A DNA stretch of 40,053 bases from positions 1-40,053 of the forward strand of contig JAUNGN010000021.1 of the NCBI GenBank assembly GCA_030524425.1, in the 5' to 3' direction. This stretch comes from Clostridia bacterium (lineage in GTDB: Bacteria > Bacillota > Clostridia > Lachnospirales > CAG-274). The translations under genes and the position numbers were made by a program. A model generated the notes under the pieces. That model had not been told where the DNA came from. It saw only the letters and a program-made list of their open reading frames with translations, and searched no databases. This document shows positions 1 to 8,536 of the stretch, piece by piece; within the stretch, counting starts at the first letter, position 1; every line of letters begins with the position of its first letter.

Positions 1-3000
1 TTTGCCTTGCCCTCTGTATATGTTGCAGGACGCAGTCTTGTATCATAGGTATAGGATAATAAAACAGCTCCTCCCTTTGTTACGGATGCCGGATTGCCAA
101 ATGCATCATAGTCATAGATTTCCTTATTTCCGTTTTCATTGGTGAATGTAATTTTATTTTCTGCATAATTATAGGCAAAGCTTACAGTATCCTTGTCCCT
201 GCCGTTTGTGTTTGCATCAGAATTATATAGCCTGTCCTTATAATACTCTGCCTTGGTAATGTCACCAATTTTATTATATTCATATTTTGTAACATAGCCT
301 TCAGGATTCGAGACGGCAATTATTCTTTCATTTTCATCATAGCTGTATTCGGTTCTGTAGTTTTCTCCCGTAACACCTGCAGTAACACTTTCCGGATTTA
401 CCTGTCCTTCTATATAGACATAATAAGTACTTATACTGCTGCTGCCTGATATAGTATTCAATACACGGGTAATTCTTCCCAAATCGCTTCCATAGGTGCC
501 TCTCTCATACTCTGTTTTGCTTTCCAAAGTACCGTTTCGCTTTACAGTATTTGATTTTACTGCCTTATTTTTAAACAGTCCCGAATTTTCTAATATATTT
601 TCTTCAACTATATTTTCTGATGAATTCATTTTAGTTGTAGTCTTTGTGCATATGCCGTAATACTCTGATGTATTATTGTTGTAGTCATACTCATATTTTA
701 TGTTTGCAAGCTCTTTATTACCTGATTTTACGGTATATTTTTTTACATCATTTAAATTAGTATACTCATATTCCTGTATAGTTTTATTACTTTCTGTGCC
801 GTTCTGATACTCAATGTCTGTAACTGTCTGCGGCAGATTGGATTTGGTACTGCTCAGATAATAATTTGTTGTAACCTTTTTAATTAAAGTATTACCGTCA
901 TATACATTAACACCTGTATTCTGATTTTTCTGATTAAATGTATATACTGTTTTAAGTCCGTTTTCTTCATTAATAGCTGTGGCATAACTGTAATTATCAT
1001 TTTTTAAGACAATATTTCCTATACATCCATCATTTTTACACAGCCACTCACTTCCGTTGTAATAATATATACAGTCACAATCCCAGCTGTAACAGAGTAC
1101 ATAGTAAACCTCTAAATTACCATCTTCATCATACTTAAAAAGATACTTATAATCCCATTTCATACATCCGCAAAATACATTAAAATATGCGTCTGCATAT
1201 ACATAACTTCCCGAATAGCTGTAGGTTGTCTGCTTAAATTTATTATTTCCTGTATCTGCTGTGTATTTTTTGCTTATTCTGGCATACTCATATTCACCTT
1301 CTTGTATATTTATCTGCCATATATTTGATACATCATTTATATGGTCACCAATCATTTCCTCATAGTTTTTCCAATCATCCTCACTTATAATTTGTTCATA
1401 ATTGCTATATTCAAAGGATATTTCAGGTTTATTGCTCCATATATATTCATAACAGTTTTTTATGCCTGTAGGCATAGAAATTTCCCTTATAAGTGCATTC
1501 TTATAGTTGTCATTTTTATATGTATCATACACAAATGAAACAGTATTATTTTCTGAATCTGTAATTTTTAAAAGCTGAGTTTTTTTATGCCCGCCGCACA
1601 CAACACTTTTATATACAATTTTAGTCGAATTTCCGTCAGGCATAATAATTGTCTGAGTAATAGTGCCGTCGCCTGCCGATGATTCTTTTATTGTTACCTG
1701 TCTGCCCACAGTATCTTCAATAATCAAATTTGTACCGGAACTTGGATATTCAATAGCTTTAATGGAATTGCCAAACCTGTTTTCTGTCTTTATCCATCTT
1801 CCTCTTTCAGTAAAGTACTTTACATCTCCATTTTTATTAACAAGATAAAATGCAGATGAAGCTCCGCCCTTTTTACTTACATCCTTTTTCAATACAAGCT
1901 TATCCGTAAGACAATTTACGGGCACATATTCATCTCCGCTGCCGATAAGTTCATATGTATCACCGTTTTCCAGGGTAATATACTTAGGTCCAAAACCTTG
2001 TAAATCTCCGTTTTCATTTTCATTGGATAGATAAGGCAGATTAAAGCTCCAGTTACTTGCAAGATTTACTCTCCTGTCAATTTCCTTTGCCATATTTGTA
2101 GTACTTGATGTATAATTTATTGTTAAATTTAAATCCAATCCGTTTATACCCGGCAGACTGCATATATTGCTGCTATAGGTCAGAACACCTGTGCTTGGAT
2201 CTATACTGTCACCTATGCCGTCTATATAGCTTAAGGCACCTTCCTTAAACGAAGAATCATAACCTACATCAAAGTTATCATCATCTGCTGAATATAAGAC
2301 TGCCTCTGATTTATTCATTTCTTCAAGGGTCATCTTAATACAGCCTTCTATCATATCTAACCTGTAACCCATATTAAGATAAGCTTCAATTGCAGACTGA
2401 TTTATACAATATTTTGCTGCAGTATCCTCATATTCAGTCAAAAAGGCTGTTTCGCCTTCATTTCCCCTTTTATCATATATTACTTCTGAAAGCTCTCTGT
2501 CTATAATTATTGAAAATATATAAGCATTAAAAACTTCATCAGCACTGTATCCCACAGCAGCGTACTCAATAAATTGAGATTTTAACTCATCATCAATTAT
2601 ATTTCCCTTTTCCATGAAAAGATTTCCAAAGCCATAGGCAGTTTCTACAGCTTTTGTTTCACTTTCATTTGAAATGACCATAGCTCTTGCATCATCAAAA
2701 TCCGCCTGCATAATCTGCATAATAAGCGCATACGGAACCGAACCCTCAGCATCAAGCCCTTTTTCACCGCACACTGTCATTGTGTCTTCTCTTACAGACA
2801 AATATCTGTTTAATAAAAACCTTTCTGTTTCATTAAGATTTCTATATTCCTCACTTAACAAAGCAATCACATTGTCTGGCAGATTATCATTATCGATTTC
2901 ATAGTCTATTGCCGATGGTGATACAACTCCATCTTTTATTATATCACTTTTCAGGTTTCTCAAAAAAGCCAGTAAATCAACTATAACGCCGCTTGGAGTT

Positions 3001-3194
3001 ATAACCTCATCAGTCACTTCAATTCCTTCAGTAGTTGTTTCTGCCTCAGGCTCGCTATGCTCTGAATCAAATATACTGCTGACTTCACTTATAATATCGC
3101 TGCTGCCATTGCTTATTACTGTGTCTGCCATTACTGACTCTGTGCTTAACACAATAATCAGAAGCATTGCCAGTCTTTTAATAAATGTTTTCAT
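1..3194 (-). CDS. YD/Rhs-repeat secreted protein, C-terminus cut by the window edge
   Basis: This frame is open from the ATG at 3194 to the window edge, giving about 1064 codons with no stop. It begins with a signal peptide (basic MKTFIKR, hydrophobic LAMLLIIVL, cleavage likely after VMA, residue ~23). An acidic Ser/Glu/Thr-rich stretch follows, then a mostly helical region to about residue 310. Near residue 330 comes IDPSTGVLTYSSN followed by LPGINGLDLNLTINYTSS, the classic entry of Rhs/YD proteins (WapA/SpvB-like). Tyr-rich repeats follow, including YEYNKIGDITKAEY and FTNENGNKEIYDYDAFGNP near the left edge. YD-repeat proteins form large beta shells that often enclose a C-terminal toxin; that end lies outside the window, so toxin function is only an inference. 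The start is 8 nt after the stop of the upstream papain-fold gene, with GGTGGTGAAAAGAGG before the ATG, so the two genes are cotranscribed. Confidence 0.88.
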   Translation of the reverse strand, partial: MKTFIKRLAMLLIIVLSTESVMADTVISNGSSDIISEVSSIFDSEHSEPEAETTTEGIEVTDEVITPSGVIVDLLAFLRNLKSDIIKDGVVSPSAIDYEIDNDNLPDNVIALLSEEYRNLNETERFLLNRYLSVREDTMTVCGEKGLDAEGSVPYALIMQIMQADFDDARAMVISNESETKAVETAYGFGNLFMEKGNIIDDELKSQFIEYAAVGYSADEVFNAYIFSIIIDRELSEVIYDKRGNEGETAFLTEYEDTAAKYCINQSAIEAYLNMGYRLDMIEGCIKMTLEEMNKSEAVLYSADDDNFDVGYDSSFKEGALSYIDGIGDSIDPSTGVLTYSSNICSLPGINGLDLNLTINYTSSTTNMAKEIDRRVNLASNWSFNLPYLSNENENGDLQGFGPKYITLENGDTYELIGSGDEYVPVNCLTDKLVLKKDVSKKGGASSAFYLVNKNGDVKYFTERGRWIKTENRFGNSIKAIEYPSSGTNLIIEDTVGRQVTIKESSAGDGTITQTIIMPDGNSTKIVYKSVVCGGHKKTQLLKITDSENNTVSFVYDTYKNDNYKNALIREISMPTGIKNCYEYIWSNKPEISFEYSNYEQIISEDDWKNYEEMIGDHINDVSNIWQINIQEGEYEYARISKKYTADTGNNKFKQTTYSYSGSYVYADAYFNVFCGCMKWDYKYLFKYDEDGNLEVYYVLCYSWDCDCIYYYNGSEWLCKNDGCIGNIVLKNDNYSYATAINEENGLKTVYTFNQKNQNTGVNVYDGNTLIKKVTTNYYLSSTKSNLPQTVTDIEYQNGTESNKTIQEYEYTNLNDVKKYTVKSGNKELANIKYEYDYNNNTSEYYGICTKTTTKMNSSENIVEENILENSGLFKNKAVKSNTVKRNGTLESKTEYERGTYGSDLGRITRVLNTISGSSSISTYYVYIEGQVNPESVTAGVTGENYRTEYSYDENERIIAVSNPEGYVTKYEYNKIGDITKAEYYKDRLYNSDANTNGRDKDTVSFAYNYAENKITFTNENGNKEIYDYDAFGNPASVTKGGAVLLSYTYDTRLRPATYTEGKA

Positions 3195-3202
3195 ACCTCT
3201 TT

Positions 3203-6200
3203 TCACCACCCGATTTTTCTGCTTGCACTAAACTTAATTGTACTGTTTCCGTCTGCTATTCCTTCAAAAACAACTGATGTTGCAATACCTGACCAGTCCT
3301 TTTCCATAGGATCAGCTATATTAAATGTTATTTTTCCGTTACTGACATACACATTAGTAATGCTGTTGTCAGTTTTTAGACCTCCGTCAAAGTTATTGTC
3401 TTTTCCTATATGGACAAATTTAAGTTTTGTCGGATCGTACTCTATTGTATAGTTAAATATATTACTTGCAGGTGCATTTTCCACATTAAATAAATATCTG
3501 TAAGTCTGCCCGCTCTTTACGTATATATTTGTTGACACCGGATCTGAATTATAATTTATATCAGTTGTTGAAATTGAATATATTTCTGTAGTTCCCGTTG
3601 TGGTATAAATATACATGGTTTCATAATCTCCATTATAGTCAAAAACATACTCCCGGGTATCAGTAGAAAGGATACCGCTTCCAAAAACACAGCCATATTG
3701 ATTAGATAATACAATTTTTCCATAGCTGACATTTGATTTCGCCTTAATTCTTATTTTTCTTGCAGGGGTATTATTGCTTGAACCCGTACTGCTTGATATA
3801 TTCATTTTTAACTTACTTGCAGGCAGAAAATTATTTCCGTATATTTTTACAGCCTTATCAAAGTCCGAACTCGTACTCTGACACATAGTTATACCTATGC
3901 TCCCGCCTTCAAAACTCAATTGACCTATTGAAGCTCCGTCCATGTTTTGTCCGACAGCATAATCAGTTAAGTTGTCAAATCTGCAGTCAATTTCATCAAC
4001 CACATAATTTTTATAATCTGTTACCGCAACCTGATATATTCTTAAAGCACCTGATAACGAGCGTATATATATAGTGTCATAATCCCCCAAATATGAAAAT
4101 TTATATGTGTTGCAATTATTTGTAACCGATACTTTTTGAAGATTGTCCCTTGTTTTCAAATCACAGCCATATTTATCTGTTATTATTAATTCTCTTCCCT
4201 CATTACTTAAGTCCCTTGCAGATATATAAATATTGGAATTTGTTCTTACATCAACAGCTATTGATCTGTATTCATCAGTACCTACGCCCATAAGATCTAC
4301 TGCATTTGTAAATTTGTAACCATACTCATTAGTATCATTATTAAGAAGATACCTAACCGGTTTACTTTCTGTAGCCAATATTCTCAGACCCCTGTCTGAT
4401 TCTGTTTCGGCTGTTATTTTTGTATCAGCTGTAACATTTTCAAAATCCCACACCCTGGTTGTATAATCCTCAACATAAGAATATTTGTAATCACTATAAT
4501 TTTCAACTGCAATTCCATATATTCTTACCGTTCCATCAACAGCCTTTATTTTTATACTGCATGCGTTTTCTTCTCTGTATTTATAACAATAGCCCTTCGA
4601 CTCATTTACACCCAAATAACCGGTATCATCAAAAAAGTCATTATAAACAGATAATCTCCTTTCTTCTCCTGCTGCATTTGTCTGTGCAATAAAGTAAACA
4701 TTACTCGGTCCGTCAAGTTTTATGTTTATAAAATTTCTGTCCTCATCAGAATTTTTAATTAAATCTATATTTCCGGTATATACTTTTCCCTTAACATCCT
4801 TCTGCTTATCTCTGAACTGTATACCTTTACTTAAAGTAAGTCCGTTATCAAAATTTACTGTTTCATTTAAAATAGATGGCAGACTTGTAAACTCGGAGTC
4901 GCCAAAGTACCATTCTCTTGTTGAATTTACAGTATGTACCTTAATTATATTATTATGACTTCCCTGGTCGGTATATTTTCCGTTTTTCATATCCTCAATT
5001 GTAGAAGCCACAAAACATCTTCCGCTTACAGAACTGTCTTCAACAGGATTTTTCTCCTGAGGAATAATTTCACTGTTGCCTGATGATGTTGTCGCTTCTA
5101 CAGCAACAATAAACGGGCCGTCTACAACAATGGGATCTTCAAAAGTAAATGTTCTGTAACCCATATAAGAATTAGTAATATAGTTTTCCATATATACTCG
5201 CTGCAAATTTGCCATATCTCCATCTGTACTTACATACATTTTAAAGTACGTATTAGGTACAGCTGCATAAGTTGTTATTGATCTTATTTCCAAAGGCTTA
5301 CCTGTTGTATTATTATATTTATTGGCATACACCGCTTTTGTTTTGTTATTATATGAAACACCCTTAGGACTTCTTTTATCATATTCAAAGGTTTCTTCAT
5401 AACTTATACCCTTTTTCACACCGCTTACAACACCATAATCATAAAAATAGGGTGTCATTTCATAAGACAAAAAATATCTGCCAAGCATTCTTGGTTCAAC
5501 ATCTAGGCTGTTCGGATCTGTATCCACCAGTCTGTTTGCCTTTACAATAAATGCACCGTCATTGGCTGGCTTGCATTCACCAAACTTACTTTTTGAATAA
5601 TTATCATCCCAGCCTACAATTACTACACCATTTGCACATTCTTTTCCGTCAGAAATTTCACAATTAGGATTATGATATGCATCTATTGCATCATTAAATC
5701 CTCCGTCAAAATGGTCATATGCAACATAAACTGCTCCATATTTTCTGACCAATGATTTTAACAAATCTACTCTTTGATTAATTTCATCCGATTCTGCATA
5801 CCAGCTTATAGAACTTAACTCTATTGTATCTGTAATAATATAATCATCTTTTTCACAACTTAATAATGTATCCATGCTAGGTATTTTGTTTATATTATAA
5901 AACAGGCTTTTCTCAGGAACAGGTCCGTTTAAATCTTTTCTCATCCAGTATGCACAAGCATCCCTAAAATATGCCGTGGATATTCCTCCATTACTGCCGC
6001 CGTAGCTTTTGTAATTATCACTCAAATAATAATTACATATGGAAAATCTTAAATGCTGTTCTGAAAAATTACATCCCGATGCTAAATTATTTTTATATAT
6101 TGCTGCCTCCAGTGCATTGTTTACACCAAAAGCCCAACCACTGTCAGAATTATATGGATTTCCCTGATCCTGTGTACTTAATGCCATATTGTTGTCATAT

Positions 6201-6496
6201 GCAGCTGCAGCCCGTTCCGCAGCTCTGCTCATGGTATTATTCATTTCAACAGTTTCATTATAACTATATTTAGACGGTGCCATTGCAAGTTTATAATTAT
6301 ACTCATCCTCCGGTAAATCTTTAATACTTTCAATGTAATCATCATAAGATGAATTATAATAATCAGGATATTCACTTTCTTCAGCAATTGACGGCGCTGC
6401 TTCAGCCAATTCCTTTTCTTCAGCGCAAACATTTACATTTGTTATACAGCCGCTTATAAAAATTATCGCTAAAACTTTACAAATTTTCTTTTTCAC
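3203..6496 (-). CDS. Papain-fold (C1-like) pseudopeptidase with lectin-like, beta-repeat and cohesin-like domains
   Basis: The protein is about 1097 aa. I chose the GTG at 6496 because GGAAAGGGAAG lies about 7 nt upstream and it puts KKKICKVLAIIFISGC at the N-terminus; the upstream GTG at 6547 has no ribosome site. ISGC could be a lipobox (Cys17). Residues ~88-330 follow the bacterial C1A peptidase fold (TQDQGN...GWAF, FSEQHL, VVIVGWDDNYSKS, GAFIVK). The catalytic Cys position is Gly120, the His position Asn289 and the Asn position Ala320, so peptidase activity is not expected. Residues ~345-525 resemble the lectin-like domain usually attached to this family. Three beta-sandwich repeats of ~140-150 aa follow, each ending in an IYxIxVxxY-like strand. 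The last ~110 residues (SGQTYRYLFNVENAPAS, FNYTIEYDPTKLKF) resemble a cohesin domain. It probably acts as a binding or scaffold protein with the Rhs protein encoded just downstream. Domain names are from recognition; loss of the catalytic residues is read directly. Confidence 0.85.
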   Translation of the reverse strand: MKKKICKVLAIIFISGCITNVNVCAEEKELAEAAPSIAEESEYPDYYNSSYDDYIESIKDLPEDEYNYKLAMAPSKYSYNETVEMNNTMSRAAERAAAAYDNNMALSTQDQGNPYNSDSGWAFGVNNALEAAIYKNNLASGCNFSEQHLRFSICNYYLSDNYKSYGGSNGGISTAYFRDACAYWMRKDLNGPVPEKSLFYNINKIPSMDTLLSCEKDDYIITDTIELSSISWYAESDEINQRVDLLKSLVRKYGAVYVAYDHFDGGFNDAIDAYHNPNCEISDGKECANGVVIVGWDDNYSKSKFGECKPANDGAFIVKANRLVDTDPNSLDVEPRMLGRYFLSYEMTPYFYDYGVVSGVKKGISYEETFEYDKRSPKGVSYNNKTKAVYANKYNNTTGKPLEIRSITTYAAVPNTYFKMYVSTDGDMANLQRVYMENYITNSYMGYRTFTFEDPIVVDGPFIVAVEATTSSGNSEIIPQEKNPVEDSSVSGRCFVASTIEDMKNGKYTDQGSHNNIIKVHTVNSTREWYFGDSEFTSLPSILNETVNFDNGLTLSKGIQFRDKQKDVKGKVYTGNIDLIKNSDEDRNFINIKLDGPSNVYFIAQTNAAGEERRLSVYNDFFDDTGYLGVNESKGYCYKYREENACSIKIKAVDGTVRIYGIAVENYSDYKYSYVEDYTTRVWDFENVTADTKITAETESDRGLRILATESKPVRYLLNNDTNEYGYKFTNAVDLMGVGTDEYRSIAVDVRTNSNIYISARDLSNEGRELIITDKYGCDLKTRDNLQKVSVTNNCNTYKFSYLGDYDTIYIRSLSGALRIYQVAVTDYKNYVVDEIDCRFDNLTDYAVGQNMDGASIGQLSFEGGSIGITMCQSTSSDFDKAVKIYGNNFLPASKLKMNISSSTGSSNNTPARKIRIKAKSNVSYGKIVLSNQYGCVFGSGILSTDTREYVFDYNGDYETMYIYTTTGTTEIYSISTTDINYNSDPVSTNIYVKSGQTYRYLFNVENAPASNIFNYTIEYDPTKLKFVHIGKDNNFDGGLKTDNSITNVYVSNGKITFNIADPMEKDWSGIATSVVFEGIADGNSTIKFSASRKIGW

Positions 6497-6630
6497 AATA
6501 AAACTTCCCTTTCCATTTGTATTTTGTGTTAATTGTTTTTTATTCACAATAATTACATTTTCACATATATTGTACTTATTTCAGAATTTACGTATTAAAA
6601 AGCAAATCATTTCCAAGCAACAATATTCGG

Positions 6631-6669
6631 CAAATATTATATATTGCATTAATGTAATATTTGTATAAT
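6631..6669 (+). promoter_or_regulatory. 9-bp inverted repeat flush with a TATAAT box, likely operator
   Basis: CAAATATTA (6631-6639) is perfectly repeated in inverted form as TAATATTTG (6655-6663), and the second arm directly abuts TATAAT (6664-6669) facing the small HTH gene. No good -35 lies at 17 nt (TTGCAT is 14 nt upstream). The repeat sits between the divergent HTH gene and the papain-fold/Rhs pair. Autoregulation and control of the pair by the HTH protein is an inference from position. Confidence 0.5.
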
Positions 6670-6754
6670 TATGAAATGTATTTCATATGCATATAATCCT
6701 CCCCTTGATAAAATATTTTTGTATATATTATCAAATTTTGGGAGGAAATTAATT

Positions 6755-7030
6755 ATGAAACAACCGGATTCAGATAAGAATTCAAGCTTATTAAAACAGG
6801 TTTGCAGTGAAATTCTTATTTTAAGGAGAAATGAACTGGGTTTTACTCAAAAGTATACCGCTGAAATATATGGAATTTATGAAAGGGAATACTCAAATCC
6901 AAAACATCAAAAACACCTTCCCAGTTCAGAAACATTGGCAAATATGAGAATTTCTTTAGGAATTAACCTCAATAAAGCTTTCGATTTGGCTTTTGAAAAA
7001 GGTTATGTTGTTAAAGATAAGTATAAATAA
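6755..7030 (+). CDS. Small XRE/Cro-type helix-turn-helix regulator
   Basis: The protein is 91 aa. The ATG at 6755 is preceded by GGGAGGAAATTAATT; the in-frame ATG at 6671 lies next to the -10 box, has no ribosome site and would add unrelated residues, so I reject it. The sequence SEILILRRNELGFTQKYTAE gives helix 1 and the LxxTQ start of helix 2 typical of Xre/Cro/CI proteins. The middle (IYGIYEREYSNPKHQ) is an unusual recognition region, and LPSSETLANMRISLGINLNK fits the last two helices. It is the only plus-strand gene in the first 8 kb and is divergent from the pseudopeptidase/Rhs pair, making it the obvious candidate regulator of that pair. It converges on the secreted 170-aa gene at a shared terminator. 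The target genes are inferred. Confidence 0.7.
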   Translation: MKQPDSDKNSSLLKQVCSEILILRRNELGFTQKYTAEIYGIYEREYSNPKHQKHLPSSETLANMRISLGINLNKAFDLAFEKGYVVKDKYK

Positions 7031-7038
7031 TGCCTCGT

Positions 7039-7069
7039 AAAAAAGGTGTGGTTTAGCCACACCTTTTTT
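7039..7069. terminator. Bidirectional rho-independent terminator
   Basis: AAAAAAGGTGTGG (7039-7051) pairs perfectly with CCACACCTTTTTT (7057-7069) around a 5-nt loop. The A and T runs let it serve both the HTH gene (plus) and the convergent secreted-protein gene (minus). Confidence 0.9.
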
Positions 7070-7078
7070 ATCTAATCA

Positions 7079-7591
7079 TTATACTTCTGTCCCATTTACC
7101 TTAACATTTAACTTTTTAAGACGTACCTCTGTTCCGCTTGCTCCCGGCTCCTCTATTGATACATCTAAAGTTAATTTACCCGCAGTTGTATTGGTAATTC
7201 TTACAGATTTATCACCGCCAAGATATGATGAATCTGAACTTCCCCTTAATGTATATCTTACTGTTGCTAATACAGTACCATTCTCAGCAATAATGCGAGC
7301 TTGACAGCCGGAAGCTGCACCATCAATATCTGTTTCGATACCGATTAATTGAGTATAAAAGCTAAGGGATACTACATCTCCCTCTGAAACATCAAAACTT
7401 GACGTAAGATTACAAAAAGCATTGCTTCCGTAAGTTGCCTTTATATATATATCCGATACAAAGTCAACCTTATTGTTTGGATAAGCAGCATTATACCAAT
7501 ATCCATAACTGCTTGCAAAAACATTGCTAAACATCGAAATAACCAACATCAATGTAACAACCAGAAAACCTAAACATCTTTTGTTTTTCAT
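7079..7591 (-). CDS. Small secreted protein of unknown function
   Basis: The protein is 170 aa, with ATG preceded by GAGGGGGTAATAAT. A signal peptide is clear: MKNKRCLGFLVVTLMLVISM followed by FSNVFA and cleavage before SSYGYW. The mature ~144 aa reads as beta-rich, with alternating hydrophobic strands (VVSLSFYTQLIG, ARIIAENGTVLATVRYTL, KLTLDVSIEE) and two cysteines (AFCNLT, SGCQARI) that could form a disulfide. The C-terminus (VRLKKLNVKVNG) looks like the closing strand of a jelly-roll or Ig-like sandwich. I do not recognise the family. It lies next to the secreted pseudopeptidase/Rhs module, separated only by the regulator, so a shared surface role is possible but not shown. Confidence 0.75.
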   Translation of the reverse strand: MKNKRCLGFLVVTLMLVISMFSNVFASSYGYWYNAAYPNNKVDFVSDIYIKATYGSNAFCNLTSSFDVSEGDVVSLSFYTQLIGIETDIDGAASGCQARIIAENGTVLATVRYTLRGSSDSSYLGGDKSVRITNTTAGKLTLDVSIEEPGASGTEVRLKKLNVKVNGTEV

Positions 7592-7664
7592 ATTATTACC
7601 CCCTCATAAAGTAATAAATAAAACTATAGCAACAATACATTAAGTGCACCTTTTGTATAATTTA

Positions 7665-7673
7665 ATTATAGCA
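7665..7673 (-). promoter_or_regulatory. Extended -10 promoter element for the secreted protein
   Basis: Read on the minus strand this is TGCTATAAT, an extended -10 (TGnTATAAT), about 75 nt upstream of the ATG. No convincing -35 is present, as expected for extended -10 promoters. A related TTGCTATAGT lies ~40 nt closer to the gene. Confidence 0.4.
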
Positions 7674-7929
7674 ATAATAGATCCAAAAGTATATAGACAA
7701 AATAACATTTATTACAATATAATTTGACACTATACATCATTATTATAAATAACTTTGTCAGCTATAGATCTAATATAAAAGCCTGACCTTGTTATATGAG
7801 ATGAGTGGTCTAAAAAATGTGTATTATAATACCACAAAACAATGTATGCAGTCTAAGCCGCATACCTTCAAAATCAATCATACAACCCTGCCCTGTCATT
7901 GAGCACAAGCAATTTCAGTAATGTATAGC

Positions 7930-8337
7930 TTAAATCAAGACCTTTGTCAGCACCTTTTTCAGTACAGCACAATACAGGCAGATTTATAAGCCTTATAAAG
8001 AATGCACCGTTTCCAATAAGAGAAATACAAACGGATAACGGTACAGAATTTACAAATTCATTATAATGAAAGCAAAACATAAAACAATATTTGAAAATGA
8101 ACCGGAACAACCGGGAATTCTATATCACATCATAAGAATTGCAACAACAAGACACAATAGGAAGGTTGTACAACAAAACAGACAGGATGAAAAGATATTT
8201 TACAGAAATATGAGGATGTACAGACTGGAAAATGGCAGAAAGTCGCTTGCAGTGTATCAAAAAAATAAAATAATTATATAAAAACCTGTCTAACCTTTCA
8301 AAGTCCAAATCAGGTTGTTGAAAATACTTGGGAGTAA
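7930..8337 (+). pseudogene. Decayed IS481-like transposase remnant (three frames)
   Basis: No intact gene lies between 7592 and 8607, but the plus strand retains an rve-type (DDE) integrase fragment. Frame one (about 7930-8061) reads RFISLIKNAPFPIREIQTDN then GTEFTNSL and a stop, containing the TDNG catalytic Asp. Frame two (8066-8280) reads FENEPEQPG, IRIATTRHNRKVVQQNRQDE, then FYRNMRMYRLENGRKSLAVY, matching the RHNGKVExxHRxD block of IS481-type enzymes. Frame three (8281-8337) reads KTCLTFQSPNQVVENTWE and a stop. The catalytic Glu (KVE) is Val here, and at least two frameshifts plus a stop break the frame. The N-terminal half is not recognisable and the element ends were not found. Upstream sequence 7592-7930 shows only the promoter element and AT-rich DNA. 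Confidence 0.72.
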
Positions 8338-8357
8338 TGTAAAAAATTAATTAGAAC

Positions 8358-8379
8358 TTTGGCAGATAAAACTGCCAAA
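8358..8379. repeat. Perfect 8-bp hairpin TTTGGCAG/CTGCCAAA
   Basis: TTTGGCAG (8358-8365) and CTGCCAAA (8372-8379) flank a 6-nt loop, just after the transposase remnant. It has no clear T-tract. It may be an old terminator or part of the decayed element. Confidence 0.45.
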
Positions 8380-8387
8380 AGCCCAAT

Positions 8388-8492
8388 TCAATTATAACAT
8401 ATAGAACCGTAGTCATGGTCAGGTAGTATTTTGCTCTGCAAAATCTTCACCTTACCCTTGGCAGCTTTTTTAAGCAAAGTATAACCAATCAT
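8388..8492 (-). other. Possible 34-codon ORF or coding remnant
   Basis: The minus strand reads MIGYTLLKKAAKGKVKILQS then KILPDHDYGSICYN and a stop. GAGG lies 5 nt before the ATG, and the frame stays open a few codons further upstream (YVEAS). The composition looks protein-like, but I recognise no family. It may be a fragment left by the same decay that destroyed the transposase next to it. Confidence 0.25.
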
Positions 8493-8536
8493 TGACGCCT
8501 CAACATACTAATTTTCAATAATATTACAATTAGGTT

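Noticed and set aside
5971..6273. 100-codon plus-strand ORF
   Set aside because: Antisense to the papain-fold domain, rich in His/Tyr/Cys without motifs; a shadow of the AT-rich coding strand.
8066..8281. 71-codon ORF as a real small gene
   Set aside because: It contains the middle block of a transposase whose other parts are in different frames, so it is a fragment of a pseudogene.
8120..8308. 62-codon minus-strand ORF with hydrophobic, Cys-rich translation
   Set aside because: It is the antisense of the transposase remnant and has no ribosome site.
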